64,000 nucleotides of DNA from Labilibaculum sp. (GTDB lineage Bacteria > Bacteroidota > Bacteroidia > Bacteroidales > Marinifilaceae), in contig NZ_OY761461.1 of NCBI RefSeq assembly GCF_963664555.1, positions 3,885,769-3,949,768 on the forward strand, read 5' to 3'. The notes beneath the pieces are model-generated. The model was given only the letters and a program-made list of their open reading frames with translations, made no database searches and had not been told where the DNA came from. Shown here in pieces: positions 16,734 to 26,051 of the stretch. Both the position numbers and the translations under genes were made by a program. Position 1 is the stretch's first letter. Every line of letters starts with the position of its first letter.

Positions 16734-18947
16734 CTATAAATTATCTTTTAAAAACTTATTGAATCGATTATACAAATGCAATCTTGTTTTGCCACCATAT
16801 ATACTATGATTCCTATTGGTATAAACCTGCATTTCAAATTGCTTATCTGCCTGCACCAAACGCTCTGTCAACTCATAAGTATTCTGAATGTGAACATTAT
16901 CATCAGCCGTTCCATGGCAAAGCAAAAGCGATCCTTTCAATTTATCAACATGATTAATAGGTGAATTATCATCATATCCATTGGCATTTTCCTGAGGGGT
17001 TCTCATAAACCTCTCGGTATAAACAGAATCGTAATACCGCCAGTTCGTTACCGGTGCAACAGCAATTGCAGCAGCAAATACATCACTTCCCTTCTCCAAA
17101 CAAAGTGTAGACATGAAACCTCCGTAACTCCATCCCCAAATAGCAATTCTATTCTCATCTGTAAAACTTTCATTGGCTAAGCTGCGGGCTGCGGAAATCT
17201 GATCGTCTGATTCCAACCTTCCCAATTGCATGTAGGTGCATTTTCTAAACATTTGTCCCCGGGCACCTGTACCTCTAGGATCCACACAAACAACAACATA
17301 TCCTTCCTGAGCTAAATATTGGTACCAATCAAAACTCCATGAATTAAGAACACTTTGCGAGTTTGGCCCGCTGTATTGTGTCATTAAAACAGGATATTTT
17401 TTTGATGGATCAAAATCAAATGGCTTAATCATCCAAGCATTCAGCATCGTCATTCCATCGGCAGCAGGAAGCATTGTGAATTCTTTTGGCGAATACTGAT
17501 ACTCCTTTAATTTGGCAACCAACTCCTCATTGTTTTCCAAGACCCGAATCATTTTACCTTTGCTATTAAACAGACTAACAGTTTCGGGTTGAGTTATACT
17601 GGAAAAATAATTGATATAATATTTATAACCGTTGCTAAAAACAGTATTATTAGTTCCTTTATCAGGAGTGAGCATTTTTTTTGCCGTGCCATTTAATTTC
17701 ACCGAATAAACATTTCTATCCATTGGCGATACTTCGGCTGATTGATAGTAGCAAACCTGATTTTTTTCATCAAATCCTATAAAATCAGTTACATCCCAAT
17801 CCCCATTTGTTATTTGCTGTACTGATTTACCTGTCACCATGTCAAACAAATACAAATGATTGAATCCATCCTTTTCGTCCAAATAAATAAAATGCCTGCC
17901 ATCATTTAAATAGGTTAAGAAATCAAAATTTCCTTCCTCGATGTAATACTTATTCTCTTGTGTATACATTATATTCGAACTACCGGTTCTAGCATTAGCA
18001 AGCAACAGTTCCAGTTTATTCTGATGACGATTCAATCGATAAATACTTAGCATTTTAGGATCCTGAGTCCATTTAATGCGGGGAATGTACTGATCCTTCT
18101 CCTCACCCACATCCATTCTTTTCGTAATTCGGTCTTCAATATTATAAACAAACACCTCAACCGTTGAATTCTTCTCTCCTGCTTTTGGGTATTTATAAGT
18201 ATAATTTTCGGGATACAAAGCATTCTCTTTTATCTGTGGATATAAACCTTCAAATTTATTCATATTGAACATCTTCACATCGCCTTCATTAAATTTCATA
18301 TAAGCAAGAAACTCACTATTGGGAGACCATTCAAAAGCCCTGTTAAATTCAAACTCTTCCTCATAAACCCAGTCAGGTGTTCCGTTTTGTATCTTATTCC
18401 ATTCCCCATCCTTTGTGATTCTAATTTCAGAACCAAACAAAACATTATGAATATACAGATTATTATCACGAACAAAAGCAATCCGATTGCCATTCGGCGA
18501 AAAAGTAGCCAAACGCTGCTTTCCATTCTTCGACAAAGGAACCAACTCTCTGTTTTTAAAAGAGAACACAAAATAATCAGCAGTAAAAGAACGTCGGTAT
18601 ATGCGCTCCGGATTTGTCATTAACAGAATACGGCTTTCATCAGCACTAAACTCATATTCATTAATGCTCTTTATTTCCACATCTTTTATTTGATTCAAAT
18701 TCAACAAAGTATCTACAACCTTGCCTGTAGCATAACTGTATTTCACAATTTTAGTACCACCTTCTTCTAATGTTGTGTAATGAATACCATCTTTCATCGA
18801 TAGTAATCCTTGAACAGATTTCTGACTAAAAGTGCCGTTAAGCATCAAATCCTCCATGCTTATCTTCTGATTTTCAGTCTGTGAAAAAGACAAAAAACCA
18901 AAACACATAAGGATGCAGAAAGTTAATATCTGTCGACTTATCTTCAT
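16734..18947 (-). CDS. Dipeptidyl peptidase IV (peptidase family S9B)
   Basis: Serine peptidase of 737 residues that releases X-Pro or X-Ala dipeptides from peptide N-termini in the periplasm. Signal peptide at 1-22. An eight-bladed propeller domain (about 50-480) contains the DWVYEEEFEF segment, whose paired glutamates bind the substrate N-terminus. The alpha/beta-hydrolase domain follows, with catalytic Ser607 in GWSYGGF, the aspartate in HGTADDNVH and the histidine in NRNHSIYGG. The length and the double-Glu motif match S9B rather than prolyl oligopeptidase. It is transcribed alone. It would supply dipeptides of the kind used by the peptidase at 39003. Confidence 0.94.
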   Translation of the reverse strand: MKISRQILTFCILMCFGFLSFSQTENQKISMEDLMLNGTFSQKSVQGLLSMKDGIHYTTLEEGGTKIVKYSYATGKVVDTLLNLNQIKDVEIKSINEYEFSADESRILLMTNPERIYRRSFTADYFVFSFKNRELVPLSKNGKQRLATFSPNGNRIAFVRDNNLYIHNVLFGSEIRITKDGEWNKIQNGTPDWVYEEEFEFNRAFEWSPNSEFLAYMKFNEGDVKMFNMNKFEGLYPQIKENALYPENYTYKYPKAGEKNSTVEVFVYNIEDRITKRMDVGEEKDQYIPRIKWTQDPKMLSIYRLNRHQNKLELLLANARTGSSNIMYTQENKYYIEEGNFDFLTYLNDGRHFIYLDEKDGFNHLYLFDMVTGKSVQQITNGDWDVTDFIGFDEKNQVCYYQSAEVSPMDRNVYSVKLNGTAKKMLTPDKGTNNTVFSNGYKYYINYFSSITQPETVSLFNSKGKMIRVLENNEELVAKLKEYQYSPKEFTMLPAADGMTMLNAWMIKPFDFDPSKKYPVLMTQYSGPNSQSVLNSWSFDWYQYLAQEGYVVVCVDPRGTGARGQMFRKCTYMQLGRLESDDQISAARSLANESFTDENRIAIWGWSYGGFMSTLCLEKGSDVFAAAIAVAPVTNWRYYDSVYTERFMRTPQENANGYDDNSPINHVDKLKGSLLLCHGTADDNVHIQNTYELTERLVQADKQFEMQVYTNRNHSIYGGKTRLHLYNRFNKFLKDNL

Positions 18948-19207
18948 AATTTTAAATTTTAGTATCGGTTGTTTATTAATCTCTCAAAGATTCCACTTTT
19001 TTACAGAAAAGAAAAATTACTACTTGATAATTATTTGTTACCACGCATCATTTGTTTAATTTTACTCATTGTCATTCTTCCTTATCGGGTAAAAAGACTA
19101 CTCCGCTTCCAACTGTTAAGAATAAAACCGTAAAAATTTTCAGACATTATTCTTACAATACCCAAATATTGGCAAGCAAATTCATCTGAAAATTAAGTAG
19201 AAAGTTA
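18948..19207. other. Divergent promoter region between DPP IV and thrS
   Basis: AT-rich spacer with no coding sign. I looked for a T-box-like leader before thrS and saw none. A TAnnTTTG element for thrS lies at its right end. Confidence 0.4.
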
Positions 19208-19215
19208 TATCTTTG
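19208..19215 (+). promoter_or_regulatory. Probable -7 element of the thrS operon
   Basis: TATCTTTG matches TAnnTTTG, 39 bases before the thrS start. No clear TTG lies 16-20 bases upstream. Confidence 0.45.
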
Positions 19216-19254
19216 TGGATTGAATAAAAAAAAACAAATTTTTAAAATTATATA

Positions 19255-21207
19255 ATGATTAAAATTACATTTCCGGATAATTCTGTAAAAGAGTTTGAAG
19301 CAGGGATTTCTGGCCTTGGTATTGCCAGAAGTCTAAGTAACAGCCTTGCCAAAGAAGTTTTATCTATAACTGTAAATGATGAAATTTGGGATATCTCTCG
19401 TCCAATAAACGAAGACTCAAACATTAAATTACATACTTGGGATGATGCTGAAGGTAAGTATGCGTTTTGGCATAGCTCAGCTCACCTTATGGCAGAAGCA
19501 TTGGAAGCATTATATCCCGGAGTGAAATTTGGTATTGGTCCGGCTATTGAAATGGGCTTTTATTACGATGTTGACTTAGGAAACGGAATGGTTCTTTCCG
19601 ATAAAGATCTTCCTAAGATTGAACAAAAAATGCTCGAACTTGCTCGAAACAAGAGTGAATACAAGCGTACAGATGTTACCAAGGAAGAAGCTATTTCGTT
19701 TTTTAAAGAAAAAAACGAAGAATACAAACTGGAGTTAATCAATGATCTGGAAGACGGCACCATCAGTTTCTATAAACAAGGAAATTTTACTGACTTGTGC
19801 AGAGGACCACACTTGCCTAACACCAGCTATATTAAGGCCATCAAATTAAACTCTATTGCGGGAGCTTACTGGAGAGGTGATGAAAAACGCCCGCAGCTTA
19901 CACGTGTTTACGGAATTACTTTCCCTAAAAAGAAATACCTTGATGAATACGTGATAATGATGGAAGAAGCCAAAAAACGCGACCACAGAAAACTTGGGAA
20001 AGAAATGGAACTATTCACTTTCTCTCAAAATGTGGGTCAGGGAATGCCATTGTGGTTACCAAAAGGTGCACAGTTAAGAGAAAGTTTAGAAACTTTCTTG
20101 AAACGCGTACAGAAAAAATTTGGATACGAGCAGGTTATTACTCCTCATATTGGAAACATAAACTTGTATAAAACGTCAGGTCATTACGAAAAATACGGTG
20201 AAGATTCATTTCAGGCAATTCAAACTCCTCAAGAAGGAGAAGAATATCTGCTAAAACCAATGAACTGCCCGCATCATTGCGAAATTTACAAATTCAAACC
20301 TCGTTCATATAAAGATCTGCCTGTTAGATATGCCGAATTTGGTACTGTATATCGCTACGAACAAAGTGGAGAATTGCACGGCTTAACCCGTGTTAGAAGT
20401 TTCACACAAGATGATGCTCACTTGTTCTGTACACCAGATCAATTGAAAGATGAATTCAAGAAAGTTATCGATATCATTTTCATTATCTTTAAAGCACTAA
20501 ACTTTACAGACTACACTGCTCAAATATCTTTACGCGATAAAGTAAACCGGGAAAAGTATATTGGCAACGACGAAAATTGGGATAAAGCAGAACAAGCCAT
20601 TATCGAAGCGGCTGAAGAAAAAGGCTTAAATACCGTTGTTGAATATGGAGAAGCGGCTTTTTATGGTCCGAAACTCGATTTCATGATTAAAGATGCAATT
20701 GGCCGTAAATGGCAGCTGGGAACCATACAAGTTGATTACAACTTACCGGAACGATTCGAGTTAGAATACGTTGGCAGTGATAATCAGAAACATCGACCTA
20801 TCATGATCCACAGGGCTCCATTTGGTTCTATGGAAAGATTTGTTGCCGTTTTACTGGAGCATACTGGTGGTAAATTTCCTTTATGGTTAACACCTGAACA
20901 GGTTGTTATTATGCCAATTAGCGAAAAATATAACGATTATGCCCAAAAAGTTTTAAATTCGTTAAATAATTCCGATATTCGCGCCGTATTAGATGATCGC
21001 AATGAGAAAATCGGTCGAAAAATCCGTGACAGCGAATTGAAAAAGACCCCATACCTTATAATTGTAGGCGAAAAGGAAGCTACCGAGGGTACTGTTTCTG
21101 TTCGCAGACAAGGAGAAGGTGATTTGGGTTCTCAGAGCATTCAGGAATTTACAGATTTTATAAATAAAGAAGTAGAAGATCAAATGTCTTCTATTGAAAA
21201 ATACTAA
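19255..21207 (+). CDS. thrS: Threonyl-tRNA synthetase
   Basis: Class II aminoacyl-tRNA synthetase of 650 residues charging tRNA-Thr. TGS domain at 1-60, the editing domain at about 65-240 (HSSAHLMAEAL and the FTDLCRGPHLP zinc-type motif), the catalytic domain at about 245-540 (MNCPHHCEIYK with zinc ligand Cys338, YRYEQSGELHGLTRVRSFTQDD, GPKLDFMIKDAIGRKWQLGT), and the anticodon-binding domain to the end. First gene of the thrS-infC-rpmI-rplT unit, a widespread arrangement in bacteria. Confidence 0.98.
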   Translation: MIKITFPDNSVKEFEAGISGLGIARSLSNSLAKEVLSITVNDEIWDISRPINEDSNIKLHTWDDAEGKYAFWHSSAHLMAEALEALYPGVKFGIGPAIEMGFYYDVDLGNGMVLSDKDLPKIEQKMLELARNKSEYKRTDVTKEEAISFFKEKNEEYKLELINDLEDGTISFYKQGNFTDLCRGPHLPNTSYIKAIKLNSIAGAYWRGDEKRPQLTRVYGITFPKKKYLDEYVIMMEEAKKRDHRKLGKEMELFTFSQNVGQGMPLWLPKGAQLRESLETFLKRVQKKFGYEQVITPHIGNINLYKTSGHYEKYGEDSFQAIQTPQEGEEYLLKPMNCPHHCEIYKFKPRSYKDLPVRYAEFGTVYRYEQSGELHGLTRVRSFTQDDAHLFCTPDQLKDEFKKVIDIIFIIFKALNFTDYTAQISLRDKVNREKYIGNDENWDKAEQAIIEAAEEKGLNTVVEYGEAAFYGPKLDFMIKDAIGRKWQLGTIQVDYNLPERFELEYVGSDNQKHRPIMIHRAPFGSMERFVAVLLEHTGGKFPLWLTPEQVVIMPISEKYNDYAQKVLNSLNNSDIRAVLDDRNEKIGRKIRDSELKKTPYLIIVGEKEATEGTVSVRRQGEGDLGSQSIQEFTDFINKEVEDQMSSIEKY

Positions 21208-21214
21208 CTTAATT

Positions 21215-21220
21215 AGGAGG
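21215..21220 (+). promoter_or_regulatory. Perfect Shine-Dalgarno before the AUA start of infC
   Basis: AGGAGG lies 8 bases before the ATA start codon at 21229. Most genes in this window have no such site, so it fixes the infC start and is probably part of its translational control. Confidence 0.75.
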
Positions 21221-21228
21221 ACCTAGAC

Positions 21229-21783
21229 ATAGCTGGATTTCAACATAAAAACAACAGGGGGCCAAGAAAACCTCAGGAAGCTCTACACAAAATTAATAAA
21301 TTAATTAGGGCACGTAGCGTTCGCGTTGTTGGAGAGAACGTAGAACCAGGAGTTTATTCTATTGCTGAAGCATTAAAATTTGCTGAGGAACAGGAATTGG
21401 ACTTAATTGAAATTTCACCAAATGCCGATCCACCAGTCTGTAAGATTTCTGATTACCAAAAGTATCTTTATCAGCAGAAAAAGAAACAAAAGGAATTAAA
21501 GGCTAAAGCGGTTAAAGTTGTAGTGAAAGAAATTCGTTTCGGACCAAATACCGACGAACATGATTACAATTTTAAATTAAAGCATGCCGAAAAATTCTTA
21601 ACTGAAGGTTCGAAGGTAAAGGCTTATGTTTTCTTTAAAGGTCGATCAATCCTTTTTAAAGACAAAGGTGAGATTCTTTTATTAAAATTTGCTCAGGATC
21701 TTGAAGAGCTTGGTAAAGTTGAACAACTGCCAAGATTAGAAGGAAAACGTATGACCATGTTTTTAACACCAAAGAAAAAGTAA
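21229..21783 (+). CDS. infC: Translation initiation factor IF-3 (AUA start)
   Basis: IF-3 of 184 residues. It binds the 30S subunit and rejects incorrect initiation codons. No ATG, GTG or TTG lies at the correct N-terminus. The frame is open from 21217, and the codon ATA at 21229 sits 8 bases after a perfect AGGAGG. From there the protein reads IAGFQHKNNRGPRKPQEALH, then INKLIRARSVRVVGENVEPG, the conserved IF-3 N-domain. The C-domain includes VKEIRFGPNTDEHD and ends PRLEGKRMTMFLTPKKK. The first ATG in frame (21397) would remove the whole N-domain. Rare starts allowing autoregulation by IF-3 are established for E. coli infC (AUU). It lies 21 bases after thrS. Confidence 0.95.
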   Translation: MAGFQHKNNRGPRKPQEALHKINKLIRARSVRVVGENVEPGVYSIAEALKFAEEQELDLIEISPNADPPVCKISDYQKYLYQQKKKQKELKAKAVKVVVKEIRFGPNTDEHDYNFKLKHAEKFLTEGSKVKAYVFFKGRSILFKDKGEILLLKFAQDLEELGKVEQLPRLEGKRMTMFLTPKKK

Positions 21784-21817
21784 AGTAATTTATATATAAT
21801 CAATAATTAGTTGTACA

Positions 21818-22015
21818 ATGCCTAAGATGAAAACAAATAGCAGCGCAAAGAAAAGATTTACTTTGACTGCATCTGGAAAAATCAAAAGAAAGCACGCTTT
21901 TAAAAGTCATATTTTGACTAAAAAAAGCACTAAAAGAAAGAGAAATCTTACTTACTTTGGTTCTGTAAATAAAGCAGACCAGAAAAACGTTAAGTTAATG
22001 CTTAATATGTTGTAA
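21818..22015 (+). CDS. rpmI: 50S ribosomal protein L35
   Basis: Small basic protein of 65 residues (MPKMKTNSSAKKRFTLTASG, ending LMLNML) of the large ribosomal subunit. The length and the KTNSSAKKRF start are typical. It lies 34 bases after infC and 92 bases before rplT in the usual order. Confidence 0.97.
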   Translation: MPKMKTNSSAKKRFTLTASGKIKRKHAFKSHILTKKSTKRKRNLTYFGSVNKADQKNVKLMLNML

Positions 22016-22107
22016 AAATCAGTATTTGATTTTTAAAGTTTATTAACCGGGTGATTTAGCAAAAAAGAGTCCTTAAATGGAACGCTAACATTCTAAAAAC
22101 AGAAACA

Positions 22108-22461
22108 ATGCCTAGATCAGTAAATTCTGTAGCTTCAAGAGCTAGAAGAAAAAAGATTTTAAAAGAAACCAGAGGTAACTTTGGTGCAAGAGCTAACGTT
22201 TGGACGGTAGCAAAAAACACATGGGAAAAAGGTTTGCAGTATGCATACCGTGATAGAAAAAAGAAGAAATCAAACTTCAGAGCATTGTGGATTCAGCGTA
22301 TCAATGCTGCTGCCAGACTAGAAGGTTTGTCATATTCACAATTGATTGGTTTGATGCATAAAGCTAACATCGAAATTAACCGTAAGGTTCTAGCTGATTT
22401 GGCAATGAATCATCCTGAAGCATTTAAAGCTGTTGTTGGAAAAGCTCAGACAGCTAAATAA
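22108..22461 (+). CDS. rplT: 50S ribosomal protein L20
   Basis: Ribosomal protein of 117 residues binding 23S rRNA early in large-subunit assembly. Family features are MPRSVNSVASRARRKKILK, the basic helix RDRKKKKSNFRALWIQRINA and the C-terminal LADLAMNHPEAFKAVV. In other bacteria L20 represses its own operon through an mRNA structure; the 92-base gap before it could house such an element, but I see no clear match. It is followed by a strong terminator. Confidence 0.97.
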   Translation: MPRSVNSVASRARRKKILKETRGNFGARANVWTVAKNTWEKGLQYAYRDRKKKKSNFRALWIQRINAAARLEGLSYSQLIGLMHKANIEINRKVLADLAMNHPEAFKAVVGKAQTAK

Positions 22462-22483
22462 CATTATAAATTATTTACTTTAG

Positions 22484-22517
22484 AACGGGATTGTTTTGTA
22501 CAATCCCGTTTTTTTTT
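22484..22517 (+). terminator. Terminator of the thrS-rplT operon
   Basis: AACGGGATTGT (22484-22494) pairs with ACAATCCCGTT (22500-22510) and is followed by T9. Confidence 0.9.
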
Positions 22518-22629
22518 GTTTATCTCCTAAATCCAAATGCTTAATGGGGTCTTAATACTGATTATCGAAAAAGCATTTTCAAATAAGACAATAATCGACT
22601 CTTAGCAGTTTATTATGCCTTGGATTTAT

Positions 22630-22637
22630 TATTTTTG
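22630..22637 (+). promoter_or_regulatory. Possible -7 element of dapB
   Basis: TATTTTTG matches TAnnTTTG, 56 bases before the dapB start; no good -33 partner is seen. Confidence 0.35.
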
Positions 22638-22693
22638 AAATCATTAAACAGGAGTAAAACCATTAGCCATACAAGCTCCTAAAAAAAACACAC

Positions 22694-23407
22694 ATGAGAA
22701 TAGCACTTATTGGGTACGGAAAAATGGGCAAGGAAATTGAACAAATTGCTCTAACCCGGGGCCATCAAATAGGATTAATAATTGATCAGGAAAATCAAGC
22801 CGATTTGCATACTGAGAACCTTAAAAATATTGATGTTGCAATTGAATTTACAAATCCTGATTCAGCCTTTAGCAACTATCAGATTTGCTTTGAAGCCAAT
22901 GTTCCCGTTGTATCTGGCACAACAGGATGGCTGGATAAAATAGATTTAATTAAAGAAAAATGTCAGCTAGGCAGTGGCTTTTTCTATGCCTCAAATTTTA
23001 GCTTAGGAGTAAATCTGTTCTTCGAACTCAATAAAAAACTAGCGTCACTTATGGCGCCTTTCAGCGAATACAATGCCGACATGGAAGAAATTCATCATAT
23101 TCACAAGTTAGATTCGCCAAGCGGAACGGCAATTACTTTAGCTGAAGGAATTATTGAGAATCATCCAAAAAAAACAAAATGGATTGAAGCCACAAGTATG
23201 AAGGAAGACGAACTTAGTATATTTGCTAAGCGACATGGTTCTGTTCCGGGCACGCACTCAATTACCTGGCATTCAGAAGTTGATGAGATCAGTATTCAAC
23301 ATTTGGCTTATAGTAGAAAGGGCTTTGCTCTTGGTGCTGTTTTAGCCGCAGAATTCATGCCTGAAAAGAAAGGATTTTTTGGTATGAAAGATCTTTTAAA
23401 ACTATAG
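22694..23407 (+). CDS. dapB: 4-Hydroxy-tetrahydrodipicolinate reductase
   Basis: Enzyme of 237 residues in lysine and diaminopimelate synthesis, reducing the dihydrodipicolinate precursor with NAD(P)H. The N-terminal dinucleotide fold starts IALIGYGKMG, followed by the conserved VVSGTTGW and the catalytic/substrate loop EIHHIHKLDSPSGTA (histidine pair and lysine). The C-terminal part AYSRKGFALGAVLAAEF is typical. Followed 56 bases later by lepB; dapB-lepB-WbqC order is common in this phylum. Confidence 0.96.
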   Translation: MRIALIGYGKMGKEIEQIALTRGHQIGLIIDQENQADLHTENLKNIDVAIEFTNPDSAFSNYQICFEANVPVVSGTTGWLDKIDLIKEKCQLGSGFFYASNFSLGVNLFFELNKKLASLMAPFSEYNADMEEIHHIHKLDSPSGTAITLAEGIIENHPKKTKWIEATSMKEDELSIFAKRHGSVPGTHSITWHSEVDEISIQHLAYSRKGFALGAVLAAEFMPEKKGFFGMKDLLKL

Positions 23408-23463
23408 TTCAGCATAACATCTGAAATAAAAAAAAATATAAGTAATCATTAAAAAAAAAATGA

Positions 23464-24852
23464 ATGAGCAGTATACTAAGAAACAAATGGTTTAAATTTT
23501 CAATCGCTCTGATCGTCTGCCTGTTGATGATTATTTGGATAGGTAATTACTGGCTAATATTAGGCCTTCCCATCCTTTTTGATGTATATATTAGTAAAAA
23601 AGTGCATTGGGCTTTCTGGAAAAAAAGAGGTGTGAAAAAACAAAGTGCAATGGTAGAATGGGTTGACGCTATTATTTTTGCAATTGTAGCTGCGACCATT
23701 ATTAGAATGTTCTTTATTGAAGCATATACAATCCCTACTTCATCAATGGAGAAATCCTTACTGGTAGGAGATTATCTTTTTGTGAGCAAAGTAGCATATG
23801 GACCAAAAATTCCAAACACGCCGCTATCCTTCCCTTTTGCACATCATACAATGCCTTTAACCAAATCAACTAAATCGTATCTGGAATGGATTCAATGGCC
23901 TTACAAACGCCTTGCCGGTATCAACGAAGTGAAAAGAAACGACGTTGTTGTATTCAACTTCCCTGCCGGTGATACTATTATCGTCGGAAGAGAAAATCCA
24001 GACTACTATACAAATTTAAGAGGTTTAGGTGATCAATTTATGTCTGATGACATGAAAAAAGGACGGACTCTTCAGTCAGAGAAAAAATATATTGATATGG
24101 CACGAAAGTATCTGGCTCAAAACACAGAAATAGCCACTCGTCCGGTAGACAAACAAGAGAACTACATCAAACGATGTGTAGGACTTCCAGGAGATACGCT
24201 ATTATGCATAGACGGTGAATTGCATGTTAATGGTAAACCTCAGGATAAAATTGAGGATATGCAATACAACTACGTGGTTCGCACAAATGGAACTCCTATT
24301 AATCCAAGAAAACTGGAAGAACTAAACATTGCTAAAGCAGACATCGACCATCGAGGATCTGATTACAATCTTCCTCTTTCCCTTGGTAAAGTTGAAGAAT
24401 TGAAAAAACTGAGCAATGTTGTTTCAATTATTAGAAGAAATTCAACTCTAGGTATTTCTGAAGATGTTTTTCCTTTCAGTGACCATTACACATGGAACAG
24501 AGACAATTTTGGACCATTAGTAATTCCTAAAAAAGGACAAACAGTTTCCCTTAATTTAGAGACTCTTCCTTTGTACGAAAGAGCAATTAATGCTTATGAG
24601 GGGAACGATTTAAAAGTTCAGGATTCTACGATTTATATCAATGGAAAAATTGCAACGGAATTTACATTTAAAATGGATTACTATTGGATGATGGGTGACA
24701 ACAGACACATGTCAGCCGATTCCAGATACTGGGGATATGTTCCTGAAGATCATATCGTAGGAAAAGCTTCATTTATATGGCTTTCATTGGATAAAGACAA
24801 AACTGCTTTCAGTAAAATCAGATGGAACAGGGTTTTTAAATGGATTCACTAA
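23464..24852 (+). CDS. lepB: Signal peptidase I (enlarged Bacteroidetes form)
   Basis: Membrane peptidase of 462 residues that cleaves signal peptides from exported proteins. Two N-terminal hydrophobic segments (about 10-35 and 65-85) precede the catalytic serine, Ser94 in IPTSSMEKSL. The general base is Lys236 in YIKRCVGLPGD, and the box MMGDNRHMSADSRYWGYVP lies near residue 415. About 140 residues between Ser94 and Lys236 and a second long insert before the GDN box make it much larger than the roughly 320-residue E. coli enzyme; such inserts are usual in Bacteroidetes. Confidence 0.95.
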   Translation: MSSILRNKWFKFSIALIVCLLMIIWIGNYWLILGLPILFDVYISKKVHWAFWKKRGVKKQSAMVEWVDAIIFAIVAATIIRMFFIEAYTIPTSSMEKSLLVGDYLFVSKVAYGPKIPNTPLSFPFAHHTMPLTKSTKSYLEWIQWPYKRLAGINEVKRNDVVVFNFPAGDTIIVGRENPDYYTNLRGLGDQFMSDDMKKGRTLQSEKKYIDMARKYLAQNTEIATRPVDKQENYIKRCVGLPGDTLLCIDGELHVNGKPQDKIEDMQYNYVVRTNGTPINPRKLEELNIAKADIDHRGSDYNLPLSLGKVEELKKLSNVVSIIRRNSTLGISEDVFPFSDHYTWNRDNFGPLVIPKKGQTVSLNLETLPLYERAINAYEGNDLKVQDSTIYINGKIATEFTFKMDYYWMMGDNRHMSADSRYWGYVPEDHIVGKASFIWLSLDKDKTAFSKIRWNRVFKWIH

Positions 24853-24875
24853 TCAACTAAGACAAAAATTATATG

Positions 24876-24910
24876 AAAGACACACATTGCGGTGTCTTTT
24901 TCTTTTCCTT
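24876..24910 (+). terminator. Terminator after lepB
   Basis: AAAGACAC (24876-24883) pairs with GTGTCTTT (24892-24899), followed by TTCTTTTCCTT. It overlaps the promoter of the next gene. Confidence 0.65.
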
Positions 24911-24917
24911 ATTTTTG
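24887..24917 (+). promoter_or_regulatory. Promoter of the WbqC-family gene
   Basis: TTG (24887-24889), 20 bases, then TATTTTTG (24910-24917), 30 bases before the start at 24948. The -33 element lies within the loop of the lepB terminator. Confidence 0.5.
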
Positions 24918-24947
24918 TAGTTCTTATCAACAGTTTCAGAATAATCT

Positions 24948-25595
24948 ATGAAAAACTCCAAAGTCTTACTGACAACATCTTTTTTTGCCCCCATTCAATA
25001 TTACTGTAAATTAATTCAATACCCAGAAATCGTGATTGAACAATGGGAACATTATTCAAAACAGTCGTACAGAAACCGATGTAATATTTATGGAGCAAAT
25101 GGTATTTTACCTCTATCCGTTCCAGTTGTAAAGGCAACAAATAAAAAGGTACTTACCAAGGATGTTAAGATATCATATGATACCAATTGGCAAAAATTGC
25201 ACTGGAAAGGCATTGAGTCAGCCTACAAATCTTCTCCTTTTTACGAGTATTATATTGATGATTTAGAGTGCTTCTTCATTCAAAAATGGGATTATTTACT
25301 TGAATACAACAATGAAATCCAGAAAGAAATATTCGGTATTCTTGAGATCGAACCAAATATTCAGTTCACTGAGGACTTTGTTGATTTTGGCACATCTGAA
25401 TATGATGATTTCCGGGAAAAGATACACCCGAAGTCTTCAAAATTAGAAACAAACAATACATTTACAGCAAAAAAATACACCCAAGTGTTTGGAGAAAAAT
25501 ATGGTTTTATTGAGAATCTGAGTATTTTAGATTTAATTTTCAATTTGGGACCAGACAGTCTAAGCTATCTGGAATCAATAAATTCAAATTTGTGA
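24948..25595 (+). CDS. WbqC-family protein
   Basis: Cytoplasmic protein of 215 residues matching the WbqC-like family: the N-terminal FFAPIQYYCKLIQYPEIVIEQ, the YRNRCNIYGANGILPLSVPV segment and the WQKLHWKGIESAYKSSPFYEYY core are recognisable. Members lie in surface polysaccharide clusters or, as here, next to lepB; the biochemical role is not established to my knowledge. Its 3' end overlaps the convergent NUDIX gene by 12 bases. Confidence 0.85.
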   Translation: MKNSKVLLTTSFFAPIQYYCKLIQYPEIVIEQWEHYSKQSYRNRCNIYGANGILPLSVPVVKATNKKVLTKDVKISYDTNWQKLHWKGIESAYKSSPFYEYYIDDLECFFIQKWDYLLEYNNEIQKEIFGILEIEPNIQFTEDFVDFGTSEYDDFREKIHPKSSKLETNNTFTAKKYTQVFGEKYGFIENLSILDLIFNLGPDSLSYLESINSNL

Positions 25596-26018
25596 TCGCT
25601 TCAGAATATCAGACAGAATAAGATCATGATCAAAAGCAAGAGCTGGCAATTTTTCGACAGATTGCCATTTTGCTTGCCTGGCATCATCTTCTCCTCTAAC
25701 AGCCGGCAATTCATCTGACTCCATTGTTACAGTATAAACGATGGACACAGTTCTTCCCCTCGGATCACGGTCAACAGAACCATATGTTCTAAATTGTTCT
25801 AATCCGACACCAACAAAACCTGTCTCCTCTTTAAGTTCCCGATAAGCTGCCTCTTCTATATCTTCATCCATATCAACAAAACCACCAGGAAATGCCCACA
25901 TATCCTGAAATGGAGGATCAGCTCTCTGAATTAGCAATATATAAAGCGAATTATTAGATTTGCAAAAAACAGCACAGTCTACAGTTAGTGCCGGCCGTGG
26001 ATATTGATAAGTGTACAT
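25584..26018 (-). CDS. NUDIX hydrolase
   Basis: Pyrophosphohydrolase of 144 residues with a complete NUDIX box, GFVDMDEDIEEAAYRELKEE followed by TGF. The N-terminus (YPRPALTVDCAVF) and the overall length resemble the ADP-ribose / general nucleoside-diphosphate group in Bacteroidetes, but substrate cannot be read from the sequence. It lies 33 bases downstream of the NlpC/P60 gene and may be co-transcribed with it. Confidence 0.92.
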   Translation of the reverse strand: MYTYQYPRPALTVDCAVFCKSNNSLYILLIQRADPPFQDMWAFPGGFVDMDEDIEEAAYRELKEETGFVGVGLEQFRTYGSVDRDPRGRTVSIVYTVTMESDELPAVRGEDDARQAKWQSVEKLPALAFDHDLILSDILKRSQI

Positions 26019-26051
26019 GATAGAATTCCGGAAATTGTTACTGAATAGAAT

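Noticed and set aside
19040..19254. T-box or other riboswitch leader for thrS.
   Set aside because: No T-box sequence, specifier hairpin or antiterminator pair is visible; the putative promoter lies only 39 bases from the start.
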